From Lentisphaeria bacterium (GTDB taxonomy: Bacteria; Verrucomicrobiota; Lentisphaeria; Victivallales; Victivallaceae), in contig JABLYX010000084.1 of NCBI GenBank assembly GCA_018265615.1, positions 1-17,340 of the forward strand: DNA of 17,340 nt, in the 5' to 3' direction. Numbering within the stretch: position 1 is the stretch's first letter; each line of letters opens with the position of its first letter. Positions 1 to 6,820 of the stretch are shown piece after piece. Made by a program: the position numbers and the translations under genes. Below the pieces are notes generated by a model that ran no database searches, was not told the DNA's origin, and saw only the letters and a program-made list of their open reading frames with translations.

Positions 1-55
1 GGACGTCAAAGCCGTCCTATACGCGCGCGCTGACTTCTGGTTTATTCAAGCTTGC

Positions 56-1435
56 TCACTCAAACCAGCCGGGCGGCAGGTGGTCGCGTTCGGCCTCCAG
101 CAGCTCGTTCATGATGTTTTTCGCATCGCCGATGTTGTTCACGATCGGGTCGGCGGCGAGGGCGAGCAGGAGTTTTTTTCTGTCGCAGGAGACGGCGGCT
201 TCAGCGGTCAGCTCATGCGTATCGAGCACCTGCTGTGTGAGTCCGAGCAGCCCACGCGGCATATCGCCGACCGGCAGGGGACGGGGACCTTGCATGTCGA
301 GTTCGCAGCGCAGTTCGAGGAACGCGTCGGCAGGCAGGTTTGTGACCGCCCCGCGGTTTGCGGAATTGATGTAGAATTTTTTGCCGAGGTTGCCCCACAT
401 TGATTCGATGATGTCGGTCGCATGGTCGCCGCGTCCGGTTTCGAAGAGAGCTGAGACCGGGGTTTCGCCGGTCGCGAGCTTGCGGGTTTCGGCCCACGCC
501 GCTGCCATCTCTTCGGCGCGGTTGTAACCGTCGAAGCAGATGATCGGCTCCGGCGTAACCGGAGTGACTCCGTATCCCTGGAAAAATGGTACGTATTCCT
601 TGGTATGGCTCGCCGCCGTCGGGAATGCGCCGTAGAGCTCCATCAGAGCGAGCTCATAGTTCGCGTTGAGGCGGGGCTTGGCTTTGGACGAGGGGGCCTG
701 GTCGTATTCGTGCCGGGCGGCTTCGCGGGTCTTTTCGAGCAGGAGCGGCATGAGGTCGCGTCCGTCGCAGCGGCATTCGAGGATCCAGGTGCAGTGGTTC
801 ACCCCGGCGATTTTAAGCTCGAATTTCGCATCGATTTCCGGGGTGAACTCCGTTTCCGAACCGATGACGCCGAGTTTGCGCAGGTACATGGCGCGGACGT
901 ACGGCTCGTGATTGCCGTCGCAGAGCGCGAAGCTGTGCACATCGGGAGCGTTGCGCATGAGCCCGATTCCGAGTGTGGAGGTCGGATTCACGAAATTGAT
1001 GAGCCACGCGCTCGGGGCGAGACGGCGGACGTCGTCTGCAATCCGCAGGACTTCGGGCAGTTCCCGGAGGGCGCGGAAGATGCCGCCGGGGCCGATGGTG
1101 TCGCTCGAACACATCGTGACACCGTATTTACGCGAAATCCGGGTGTCGAGTTCCCGGTAGTAGGCGTTGCGGAATGAAAATGAAAGGACAACGAAATCCG
1201 CATCCTTCATGACGGCGGTGCGGTCGGTCGAACCGAGAATTTCGAGCTTCACTCCGGCGTGCGTTTTTGCGCGTTCCGCGATGGCGGTCATGGTTTCGAG
1301 CACGGCGGGGTCGGTGTCGACCAGCGCCAGTGTACCGCCGTTCAGGATGGGGCTGTGGATCATATTGTAGATGACCGGCTTGCCGAAGAAGTAGCTTCCG
1401 GCTCCGATCACGACGACTTTGGGTCCGTTTTTCAT
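56..1435 (-). CDS. Glycoside hydrolase family 4 (NAD-dependent alpha-galactosidase/alpha-glucosidase-like)
   Basis: This is a 459-residue cytoplasmic enzyme with no signal peptide. GH4 enzymes cleave glycosides by an oxidation-elimination mechanism that uses NAD+, a divalent metal (often Mn2+) and reducing conditions. The Rossmann dinucleotide motif VVVIGAGS lies at residues 7-14. The stretch SDTIGPGGIFRALR is at 111-124 and NFVNPTS at 147-153. The metal-binding Cys and His of the family fit C172 (in LCDGNH) and H214 (in GVNHCTW). Length matches the usual 430-480 residues. A GGAGG ribosome site (plus-strand CCTCC, 1443-1447) sits 7 nt before the ATG. The gene is divergent from an AraC-type regulator, which probably controls it. 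The exact sugar, and whether the substrate is phosphorylated, cannot be read from sequence; the AglA/MelA-like branch seems likelier than the 6-phospho-beta-glucosidase branch. Confidence 0.9.
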   Translation of the reverse strand: MKNGPKVVVIGAGSYFFGKPVIYNMIHSPILNGGTLALVDTDPAVLETMTAIAERAKTHAGVKLEILGSTDRTAVMKDADFVVLSFSFRNAYYRELDTRISRKYGVTMCSSDTIGPGGIFRALRELPEVLRIADDVRRLAPSAWLINFVNPTSTLGIGLMRNAPDVHSFALCDGNHEPYVRAMYLRKLGVIGSETEFTPEIDAKFELKIAGVNHCTWILECRCDGRDLMPLLLEKTREAARHEYDQAPSSKAKPRLNANYELALMELYGAFPTAASHTKEYVPFFQGYGVTPVTPEPIICFDGYNRAEEMAAAWAETRKLATGETPVSALFETGRGDHATDIIESMWGNLGKKFYINSANRGAVTNLPADAFLELRCELDMQGPRPLPVGDMPRGLLGLTQQVLDTHELTAEAAVSCDRKKLLLALAADPIVNNIGDAKNIMNELLEAERDHLPPGWFE

Positions 1436-1459
1436 ATGGGTTCCTCCTGGTTTATGTAT

Positions 1460-1487
1460 ATTATACTCTATCGTGCTTGCATCTCAA
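1460..1487 (-). promoter_or_regulatory. Sigma-70-type promoter of the GH4 gene
   Basis: Read on the minus strand, the -35 box TTGAGA (plus 1482-1487) and the consensus -10 box TATAAT (plus 1460-1465) are 16 nt apart. This places transcription start near 1453 and leaves a leader of about 17 nt that holds only the GGAGG ribosome site. No clear operator repeat for the neighbouring AraC-type protein was seen. Confidence 0.6.
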
Positions 1488-1505
1488 AGAGGAGAGATGT
1501 ATCTT
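1477..1505 (+). promoter_or_regulatory. Weak candidate promoter of the AraC-family gene
   Basis: TTGCAT (1477-1482) and TATCTT (1500-1505) are separated by 17 nt and would start transcription near 1512. Each hexamer departs from consensus at two or more positions, so the call is tentative. The -35 box touches that of the divergent GH4 promoter (shared base 1482), so one regulator site could affect both genes. Confidence 0.3.
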
Positions 1506-1544
1506 ATCGGGTAATTTTGTTGCGTAATGGGTGGGAGGAGAGAT

Positions 1545-2345
1545 ATGATTGAGACGGTATTCCGGCCGACGTTGAGCGGATCGGTTGCGGCTCCCCTGCG
1601 GGCACGCTCCGCAGGGCATTACCGGGTACGGCGGCCGTGGCGGGAGGAGCCGCGCCGGAAGATGTTCCTTGAATTGTTCTGGGGAGTCGACGGAGAGGGG
1701 GATTTTGTCGCGGATCATGGAGAAGTGTGGACACTGCATCCGGGAGAGGCGGCATTCTATTTTCCCGGAGATACGCACCGGATTTCGGCGCGCAGTGCGG
1801 AGTGGGAGTATTACTGGCTCACCTGCGACGGGGACCACCTGGACGAAGTGATTGCGGCGTTCCGGCTGGAGCGCCGGGCGGCCCGTGCCGGACGCTGTCC
1901 GCACGAGCTGTTCGCGCGGCTCGGCCGGGAACTGCGTGACCTGACGACGGCGGGAGAGTTCCGTGCCGGTGCGACCGCGTATGAGATTATGTCGCTTGCA
2001 TGCATCCGGGGCGGGGAACATGTCGATTCGCTTGTGGAGGCGTTTCAGACGCTGATTGAGGAGCAGTTCGACGATGCGGCGCTCTCCATCGATGGAATCG
2101 CGGAGGAGCTCGGCGTGCACCGTTCGACGCTGACGAGGCTGGTTCGGCGGCAGACCGGAGTTTCGCCGGTCGAGTATTTGATTTCGCGCCGGATTCAGGC
2201 AGCGGCGGGACTGCTTGCCGGAACACGGTTTTCGGTCAAGGAGATCGCGCTGAAATGCGGCTGCCCGGACCCGAATTATCTGGCGAAGCTGCTGCGGAAA
2301 CGGCTGGGGCATTCGCCCTCGGAGTTGCGCAGGGAAGGGCAGTGA
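1545..2345 (+). CDS. AraC-family transcriptional regulator
   Basis: The 266-residue protein has the usual two-part plan. The N-terminal half resembles a cupin sugar-sensing domain (residues about 20-100, with LHPGEAAFYFPGDTHRI at 64-80). The C-terminal half is an AraC DNA-binding domain with two helix-turn-helix units: SIDGIAEELGVHRSTLTRLV at 181-200 and FSVKEIALKCGCPDPNYLAK at 229-248, followed by the typical GHSPSELR end. The start at 1545 is preferred over an in-frame ATG at 1527 because GGAGG (1534-1538) lies 6 nt upstream of it. Divergence from the GH4 gene suggests it activates or represses that glycosidase in response to a sugar; this is inferred from position. It converges on murI with only 10 bp between the stops and no obvious terminator. 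Confidence 0.9.
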   Translation: MIETVFRPTLSGSVAAPLRARSAGHYRVRRPWREEPRRKMFLELFWGVDGEGDFVADHGEVWTLHPGEAAFYFPGDTHRISARSAEWEYYWLTCDGDHLDEVIAAFRLERRAARAGRCPHELFARLGRELRDLTTAGEFRAGATAYEIMSLACIRGGEHVDSLVEAFQTLIEEQFDDAALSIDGIAEELGVHRSTLTRLVRRQTGVSPVEYLISRRIQAAAGLLAGTRFSVKEIALKCGCPDPNYLAKLLRKRLGHSPSELRREGQ

Positions 2346-2355
2346 CAAGCCGTCT

Positions 2356-3165
2356 TTATGTGAGGTTGATTCGCTCCACACGGCCGGGGGCCTGGCCGAG
2401 AAACCGGGTCGCGTGGCGATGGAACTCCGATGGCAGGTCGGTCACGAAACAGCCGAATGACGGCGTATTGTCCGGGCGCGCCGCGATCTTGTTCTCTTCG
2501 AGGAAGCCGGCCGTGTATTCCGCGCAGGCCGTCGCGCTGTCGAGGATCCGGACCCTTCCTTCGAAGTAGGCGTTCAGCGCTTCCGCGAAAAGCGGATAGT
2601 GCGTACAGCCGAGCAGCAGCGCGTCGGGCGGATCCTTCCGCAGTTTGCCGAGGTAAATGTCGAATACGGCGGGGACGATTGCTCCGTCGGTCACTCCCTC
2701 CTCCGCCAACGGCACGAGCAGCGGGCAGGCGATGCTTTCGACCCGGATCGAGCAGTCTCCTGCGTGGATTCCGCGCCGGTATGCGTCGCTGTTCACCGTC
2801 GCGCGGGTGCCGATCACGGCGACGCGCTCCACGCCGGAATCGATGACCGCGCGCACACCGGAGTCGATTACTCCGAGGATGATCCGGTCGGGGTAATCGC
2901 GCTTGAGCGATTCGAGCGCAACGGCCGAAACCGTGTTGCAGGCCGCCACCACGAGCTTGACTCCGCGCGAAAGCATGAATTCGACGTCCTGATGCGCGAA
3001 CTGGATGATCGCATCGACCGATTTATCCCCGTACGGCACACGCGCCGTGTCCCCGAGGTATGCGACCGCTTCGCCGGGCAGCTTGCGCCGCAGCGCGGCC
3101 GCGACGGTAAGGCCGCCGAGGCCGGAGTCGAAAATGCCGATGGGCCGGTTGTCGAATGGTTTCAT
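2356..3165 (-). CDS. murI: Glutamate racemase
   Basis: This 269-residue cytoplasmic enzyme interconverts L- and D-glutamate, supplying D-Glu for peptidoglycan. The family signature IGIFDSGLGGLTV is at residues 9-21 and YLGDTARVPYG at 36-46. The two catalytic cysteines are C76 in AACNTVSA and C187 in LLLGCTHYPL, the latter with the conserved H189. The start at 3165 is chosen because the family begins just before the IGIFDSG motif and a GGGAG ribosome site lies 8 nt upstream. A longer frame reaching 3372 would run back through the divergent promoter and riboswitch. The gene is divergent from the B12 operon, and its promoter shares an inverted repeat with that operon's promoter. No functional link with B12 is implied by the sequence. 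Confidence 0.96.
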   Translation of the reverse strand: MKPFDNRPIGIFDSGLGGLTVAAALRRKLPGEAVAYLGDTARVPYGDKSVDAIIQFAHQDVEFMLSRGVKLVVAACNTVSAVALESLKRDYPDRIILGVIDSGVRAVIDSGVERVAVIGTRATVNSDAYRRGIHAGDCSIRVESIACPLLVPLAEEGVTDGAIVPAVFDIYLGKLRKDPPDALLLGCTHYPLFAEALNAYFEGRVRILDSATACAEYTAGFLEENKIAARPDNTPSFGCFVTDLPSEFHRHATRFLGQAPGRVERINLT

Positions 3166-3187
3166 CTGTGCTGCTCCCGTTCCGGCT

Positions 3188-3215
3188 AATATAACGCGTA
3201 ATTCCGCGCTTTCAA
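3188..3215 (-). promoter_or_regulatory. Promoter of murI
   Basis: On the minus strand, TTGAAA (plus 3210-3215) and TATATT (plus 3188-3193) are separated by 16 nt. Transcription would start near 3181 and give a short leader of about 16 nt before the murI ATG. The hexamers are identical to those of the divergent B12-operon promoter. Confidence 0.6.
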
Positions 3216-3235
3216 GAGAAATATGCTTGAAAGCG
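3207..3235. repeat. Perfect 10 bp inverted repeat spanning both divergent -35 boxes
   Basis: CGCTTTCAAG (3207-3216) and CTTGAAAGCG (3226-3235) are exact reverse complements separated by 9 bp. Each arm contains the TTGAAA -35 box of one of the two divergent promoters. It could be an operator for a dimeric regulator, or a by-product of two identical -35 regions facing each other. It is not followed by a T-run, so it is not read as a terminator. Confidence 0.6.
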
Positions 3236-3255
3236 GAGGGTTCCGCCGGTATATT
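3227..3255 (+). promoter_or_regulatory. Promoter of the riboswitch-controlled B12 operon
   Basis: TTGAAA (3227-3232) and TATATT (3250-3255) have an optimal 17 nt spacer. The predicted start, near 3262, falls only a few bases before the first paired strand of the riboswitch (3266), so the transcript would begin almost exactly at the aptamer. Confidence 0.65.
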
Positions 3256-3265
3256 AATGAATCGT

Positions 3266-3376
3266 CGACCGCAGAGACGGTGAATCATGGTGAAATTCCG
3301 TGGCTGTCGCGCAACCGTTATAGTCGGATCCCGTTGCGGTCGGAGCAAAGTATTGTTGTGCGCGTAACACAAAGGA
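3266..3376 (+). promoter_or_regulatory. Cobalamin riboswitch
   Basis: The arrangement matches the cobalamin riboswitch core as known from E. coli btuB. A closing stem pairs CGACCGCA (3266-3273) with TGCGGTCG (3335-3342). The conserved GGTGAAT-like junction is at 3279-3285. P4 pairs CATGG (3286-3290) with CCGTG (3298-3302) around the loop TGAAATT. P5 is GGCTG-TCGCG-CAACC (3302-3316, one mismatch; base 3302 is claimed by both stems as drawn). A downstream hairpin carries a CGCG loop complementary to the P5 loop, the known L5-L13 kissing pair. It is compact, lacking the large peripheral arms of the btuB type. It should turn the operon down when cobalamin is abundant. Which cobalamin form it prefers cannot be told by eye. 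Confidence 0.85.
3356..3372 (+). promoter_or_regulatory. Expression-platform hairpin (P13) touching the ribosome binding site
   Basis: TTGTG (3356-3360) pairs with CACAA (3368-3372) around the loop CGCGTAA, whose CGCG can pair with the P5 loop TCGCG (3307-3311). The last A of the stem is the first base of the AAGGA ribosome site (3372-3376), which is 7 nt before the ATG at 3384. Ligand-stabilised kissing would therefore mask the site, indicating control of translation. No terminator T-run is present. Confidence 0.7.
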
Positions 3377-3383
3377 CAAGGCC

Positions 3384-4172
3384 ATGCACCACTATTCTCC
3401 CCGCTCCCGTCTCTTCACCCTTATCGAACTCCTCGTCGTGATCGCCATTATCGCGATCCTCGCTTCGATGCTGCTGCCCGCGCTGAACCAGGCGCGTGAG
3501 CGGGGCAAGGGCGCGAAATGTCTCGGCAACGTCAAACAGATGGGGGCCGGCATGTCGATGTACACGGCTGACACCGGCTATTTCATGCCCGCCTACGGCG
3601 TTTACGGCATGGGGACGAAACCGGCGCTGCTGTGGATCGGGGAACGGTTCTCCGGCGGCAAAATCGATATGCGGTTGGGACTGCTCGCCCCGTACCTGAA
3701 CGGCAATGTCATGGTGATGGTCTGCCCGTCGTGGTCCGAACCGGTTGACGTGGAGAATCTTGCGCAGGGGGCCGGATACGGACTCAGCGTCTATGGGGTC
3801 GGCTCGCAGGAGTATTTCATGAAGGACGGCCAGAAACAGGGCAGCGGCTGGAAGGACGGCAAAGCGAAGAACCCCTCCCGCACGATTGCGCTCGCGGATA
3901 CGGTCAGTGCGAACAGCTCCTCGCTCGGAGAGGGGCAGTCGTTCCTCTATTCACATTTTCAGGTGAAGGACGGGGTCGAAACCGCGACGGTTTCGGGCCA
4001 CTCCGACAATATCCATTTCCGGCACGGCGGCCGGGCGGACGTTCTGTGGGCCGACTGCCATGCGTCGTCGGAGGCGATGGGGTACTGCAAGGATCTGTCG
4101 GATGAGTTCCTCTCTGCGAACCGGGTGGGGAACGTCGGCTCCAAGGACAACGAACTTTACGACCCGTTCTAG
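3384..4172 (+). CDS. Prepilin-type N-terminal methylation domain protein with H-X9-D motif
   Basis: This is a 262-residue pseudopilin-like protein. A short basic leader (residues 1-10) precedes the prepilin helix FTLIELLVVIAIIA (11-24, continuing to about 33). Cleavage before F11 would leave the conserved glutamate at mature position 5 (E15). The body is predicted to be extracytoplasmic. Near the C-terminus, H214 is followed nine residues later by D224-C225, a variant of the H-X9-DG motif of prepilin-processing-associated proteins common in Lentisphaerota and Planctomycetota. AAGGA (3372-3376) sets the start. It is the first gene after the cobalamin riboswitch and ends 8 nt before the next gene. 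Most such proteins have no known function; a role at the surface in corrinoid acquisition is only suggested by position. Confidence 0.88.
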   Translation: MHHYSPRSRLFTLIELLVVIAIIAILASMLLPALNQARERGKGAKCLGNVKQMGAGMSMYTADTGYFMPAYGVYGMGTKPALLWIGERFSGGKIDMRLGLLAPYLNGNVMVMVCPSWSEPVDVENLAQGAGYGLSVYGVGSQEYFMKDGQKQGSGWKDGKAKNPSRTIALADTVSANSSSLGEGQSFLYSHFQVKDGVETATVSGHSDNIHFRHGGRADVLWADCHASSEAMGYCKDLSDEFLSANRVGNVGSKDNELYDPF

Positions 4173-4180
4173 GAGGAGCC

Positions 4181-4588
4181 ATGAACAGGAAACTGTTGAT
4201 TCTGACGGCAGTCGCGATTGTCGCGGCCGGGGCGTATTTTCTGTTCGGCCGTTCTTCCTCCGGGGTGCGGCTGGAGGAGTGTATGCCTGAAACCGCGCGG
4301 GAGACGGCGGCGTTTGCCGAACGGGCTTTCGAAGCTTACCGTGCCGGACGGACTCCGAAGGAGAAGCGGGCCGGTTTCGCCTCCATGGATTCCGAGCTCA
4401 CGCAGAAGTTGGAGAAGTCGCTCGACGGCGCCGGGGAGCCGGAATTCGCCAAAGCGCGGGTTTCCACCGCGGCGGGAGACCCGAATACCTATTGCGTGGA
4501 TGTCCCCTCCGGCGGGCGGACGCTGCGCTTCATCGTCGAGCGCAGCCGCGGCAGGCTCTTTCTCGCCGTCTGCGGCAGCGCGGAGTAA
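4181..4588 (+). CDS. Small membrane-anchored protein of unknown function
   Basis: The family of this 135-residue protein is not recognised. A short basic start (MNRK) is followed by one hydrophobic segment at residues 5-22, with no lipobox cysteine, so it is probably a signal anchor with the remainder outside the cytoplasm. The soluble part has a charged helical region (about 30-90) and then what look like beta strands (about 92-131). It has three cysteines: C34, C105 and C131. A strong AGGAGG (4171-4176) overlaps the stop of the upstream pilin-like gene, and the next gene begins 4 nt after its stop. It therefore appears to be a true member of the B12 operon. It may act with the pilin-like protein or the importer at the envelope; this is a guess from context. 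Confidence 0.75.
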   Translation: MNRKLLILTAVAIVAAGAYFLFGRSSSGVRLEECMPETARETAAFAERAFEAYRAGRTPKEKRAGFASMDSELTQKLEKSLDGAGEPEFAKARVSTAAGDPNTYCVDVPSGGRTLRFIVERSRGRLFLAVCGSAE

Positions 4589-4592
4589 CGCC

Positions 4593-5894
4593 ATGCAGAC
4601 CTTCATGGACAAGAAAATGTCGCCCGGCGTGCCGCGCGGCATGATGGGGTATCCGGTTGAGCTGCTGGAGGATCCGGCGGCGGCGTGGCGCACGGCTGCT
4701 GCACTGGATTCTCCCTCGCCGCGGTCGCTGTATATTCACATTCCGTACTGCCGCAGCCGCTGCCTCTTCTGCCCGTTCTATCTCGGCGCGGCGGAGCGGA
4801 GTGAGATTGACGAATACGTCCGGCTGCTGAAGCATGAGCTTGAAACGTGGGCGGAGGCGGCAGGGCGCTTTCCTGTAAACTCCGTCTATTTCGGCGGCGG
4901 AAGCCCGAGCGAGCTGGACGGCGGTGAGCTTGTTTCGATCCTGGAAACGGTGCGGCGGAACTATCGCCTCGCGGCGGATTGCGAAATCACGATTGAGGGG
5001 CGGATCGACGACCTGACGCCGGACAAGGTGCGCCGTTTCGCCGATGCCGGTGTGAACCGGCTGTCGATCGGGATCCAGACGTTCGACACGCAGCTGCGCC
5101 GCAGTCTCGGGCGGCGTTCGGACCGCGCGGCGATCCTCGCGCGGCTCGGGGAGCTCTCCCGCCTGAATGAGCTGGCGGTCGTGATCGATCTGCTGTACGG
5201 GCTGCCGGGGGAAACGTTTGAAATGTGGGAGCGCGACCTTGATACGCTCTTCTCCGAAACCCGGATCTCCGGTCTCGATCTCTATCGGCTCAGGGTAGGC
5301 GAGGGGCTGCCGTTGGCCGCTGCGATCGCGGCGGGAAAACTGCCGCCGGTTCCGCCGGATGAGGCGGTATACGGCATGTTCCTTGCCGGGGTCGCGCGCA
5401 TGAAGGCGGAGGGAGCCGTGCGGCTTTCCCCGGTGCATTTTGCATTCGAACCGCGCGAGCGCAATCTCCACAATACGGTTTCGAGCTCGAAGCATGCGTG
5501 TCTGCCGTTCGGCATGAAGGCGGGTGGACGGATCGCCGGATACCGCTTCATCCAGCAGGTCGATTTCGGAAAATACCGGGAAATGGTGACAGCCGGAGAG
5601 AAACCGGTTGTCCGCGCCGGAAAGCTGCCGCCGGATTTTCCGGTCTGCGGCGTGCTGGCCGGACAGGTCTACCGGCAGATGCGGATCTATCCGGCCCGGG
5701 TTGCCGCCGCCGCTCCGGAGAAATTCCGCGACGGGGTTGCACGGAATCTGGAACGTGGTATATTGGAGTGGATCGGGCGCGGTTTTCTGACCGCCGGCGA
5801 ATGCGGTGGATTCGCATTGACCGAGAAGGCGAACTATTCGCACCGGGCGATGGCGTCCGATCTGATGGAGAAAATCGCGGAGGCGTTCGAATGA
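4593..5894 (+). CDS. Radical SAM protein, HutW/ChuW-like (HemW superfamily)
   Basis: The 433-residue protein carries the radical SAM cluster motif C-X3-C-X2-C at C53, C57 and C60, in LYIHIPYCRSRCLFC (46-60). FGGGSPS (100-106) is the usual SAM-contacting glycine motif. HemW/HemN enzymes have an extra Cys two residues after the third; here that position is Phe. That, the N-terminal extension around PVELLEDPAAAW and the C-terminal pattern (RERNLHNT, then FGMKAGG) fit the HutW/ChuW group better. ChuW-type enzymes open haem anaerobically to a linear tetrapyrrole by methylation. The start at 4593 has GGAG 7 nt upstream; the frame is open further left but overlaps the preceding gene. It overlaps btuF by 4 nt (ATGA). 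The actual substrate, haem, a corrinoid or an intermediate, is unknown. Confidence 0.85.
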   Translation: MQTFMDKKMSPGVPRGMMGYPVELLEDPAAAWRTAAALDSPSPRSLYIHIPYCRSRCLFCPFYLGAAERSEIDEYVRLLKHELETWAEAAGRFPVNSVYFGGGSPSELDGGELVSILETVRRNYRLAADCEITIEGRIDDLTPDKVRRFADAGVNRLSIGIQTFDTQLRRSLGRRSDRAAILARLGELSRLNELAVVIDLLYGLPGETFEMWERDLDTLFSETRISGLDLYRLRVGEGLPLAAAIAAGKLPPVPPDEAVYGMFLAGVARMKAEGAVRLSPVHFAFEPRERNLHNTVSSSKHACLPFGMKAGGRIAGYRFIQQVDFGKYREMVTAGEKPVVRAGKLPPDFPVCGVLAGQVYRQMRIYPARVAAAAPEKFRDGVARNLERGILEWIGRGFLTAGECGGFALTEKANYSHRAMASDLMEKIAEAFE

Positions 5895-6820
5895 GAAGAG
5901 TGCTTATGATGTTCTTTGCCGTTCTGGCCGGCTCCCTGTCGGCGGAGGTCGTGTCGGAGGATGCGGCGTCCGTCCGCTTCCGCCAGCCGGACGGCGTGAC
6001 GGTGACGCTGAAGAAGAAGCCGGAGCGGACGGTCGTTTGTCTCGGCTCGCTTGTGCAGGTCTGGTACGCGGCGGGCGGCACGGCGGTCGGGATTCCGCGG
6101 ATCCGGAGCACGGAGACGCTGCCGGAGGCGGCGCGCGATTTGCCTGTATTCGGGAGTGCGTTTTCTCCGAATCCAGAGAAAATCGTACAGTTGCGCCCTG
6201 ATTTCGTGCTTTTGCTCTCGCGTTATGAACGGCACCATGCCCTCGCGGAGCAGCTTCGGCGCGCCGGGGTCGAGACGGTCGGGGTCGAATACGACAACTA
6301 CACGGATTTCGCGGGGCTGCTCGATTTCTTCTGCCGGCTGAACGGCGGTTCGATCCGGGAGAATCCGGAGGCCGCCCGGGTCACGGGAGAGGTCGACGGG
6401 ATCTGCCGCGAAGCCGCGAAGTTCCCCCCTCCCTCCGTCGCGATCGTCTTCGCCGGAACGGCCGGATTCAAGCTCGAAGGCGGGGAGTCGAACACCGGGA
6501 CCATGGCGAAAATGCTCGGCGCGAAAAACATCGCCGCCGGGGAACCGGGAAAGCGGGTCAGCTTCAGCTACGAGCGGCTGCTGATGGAGGATCCCGATGT
6601 GATCTGCGTTGTGACCATGGGGGACGAAGCGATGCTGCGGGAGAAGTTCCGGCGTGAGATCATGTCGCAGGAGGCGTGGAAGGAGTTGCGCGCAGCGAAG
6701 TCCGGCCGGGTCCATTTTCTGCCCGCCGATCTTTTCCTGTACCTGCCCGGCACGCGTTTTCCCGAGGCGTTCCGCCATCTCGCGAAGCTGCTGCACCCCG
6801 GCTGGAAGGAGGAGCTGTGA
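5891..6820 (+). CDS. btuF: ABC transporter substrate-binding protein, cobalamin/iron-complex type
   Basis: This 309-residue periplasmic protein has a signal peptide at residues 1-18 (MRRVLMMFF..., cleavage after SLSA) and no lipobox, so it is predicted soluble. The mature part has the helical-backbone fold pattern of the BtuF/FhuD/TroA class: PERTVVCLGSLVQVWYAAGG near the start, PEKIVQLRPDFVLL in the middle, and a late SYERLLMEDPDVICVV segment. The start ATG lies in the ATGA overlap with the radical SAM gene, with GGAGG (5879-5883) 7 nt before it. It is followed directly by a matching permease and ATPase. The family also contains haem and siderophore binders, so corrinoid is assigned from the riboswitch and the corrinoid genes around it. 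Confidence 0.85.
   Translation: MRRVLMMFFAVLAGSLSAEVVSEDAASVRFRQPDGVTVTLKKKPERTVVCLGSLVQVWYAAGGTAVGIPRIRSTETLPEAARDLPVFGSAFSPNPEKIVQLRPDFVLLLSRYERHHALAEQLRRAGVETVGVEYDNYTDFAGLLDFFCRLNGGSIRENPEAARVTGEVDGICREAAKFPPPSVAIVFAGTAGFKLEGGESNTGTMAKMLGAKNIAAGEPGKRVSFSYERLLMEDPDVICVVTMGDEAMLREKFRREIMSQEAWKELRAAKSGRVHFLPADLFLYLPGTRFPEAFRHLAKLLHPGWKEEL

Noticed and set aside
1..17. Small inverted repeat GGACG...CGTCC after the GH4 stop (possible terminator on the minus strand)
   Set aside because: Only 5 bp, about 40 nt past the stop, and no T-run is visible in the window; the left side is cut off.
605..1177. 190-codon plus-strand frame opposite the GH4 gene
   Set aside because: It is a shadow of a clearly recognisable gene in high-GC DNA, with no ribosome site or family resemblance.
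2381..2398. CGGCC...GGCCG hairpin near the AraC/murI convergence (possible terminator)
   Set aside because: It lies inside the murI coding region, and no T-run follows in either direction.
3166..3372. Upstream extension of murI to 3372
   Set aside because: It would run back through the promoter, inverted repeat and riboswitch; glutamate racemases start just before the IGIFDSG motif, and the ATG at 3165 has a ribosome site.
3223..3441. 72-codon plus-strand frame over the riboswitch
   Set aside because: It has no ribosome site or recognisable content and overlaps the structured leader and the start of the pilin-like gene.
4530..5843. 437-codon minus-strand frame opposite the radical SAM gene
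   Set aside because: It is an antisense shadow in high-GC DNA; its composition is rich in Arg, Pro and His and it has no motifs.
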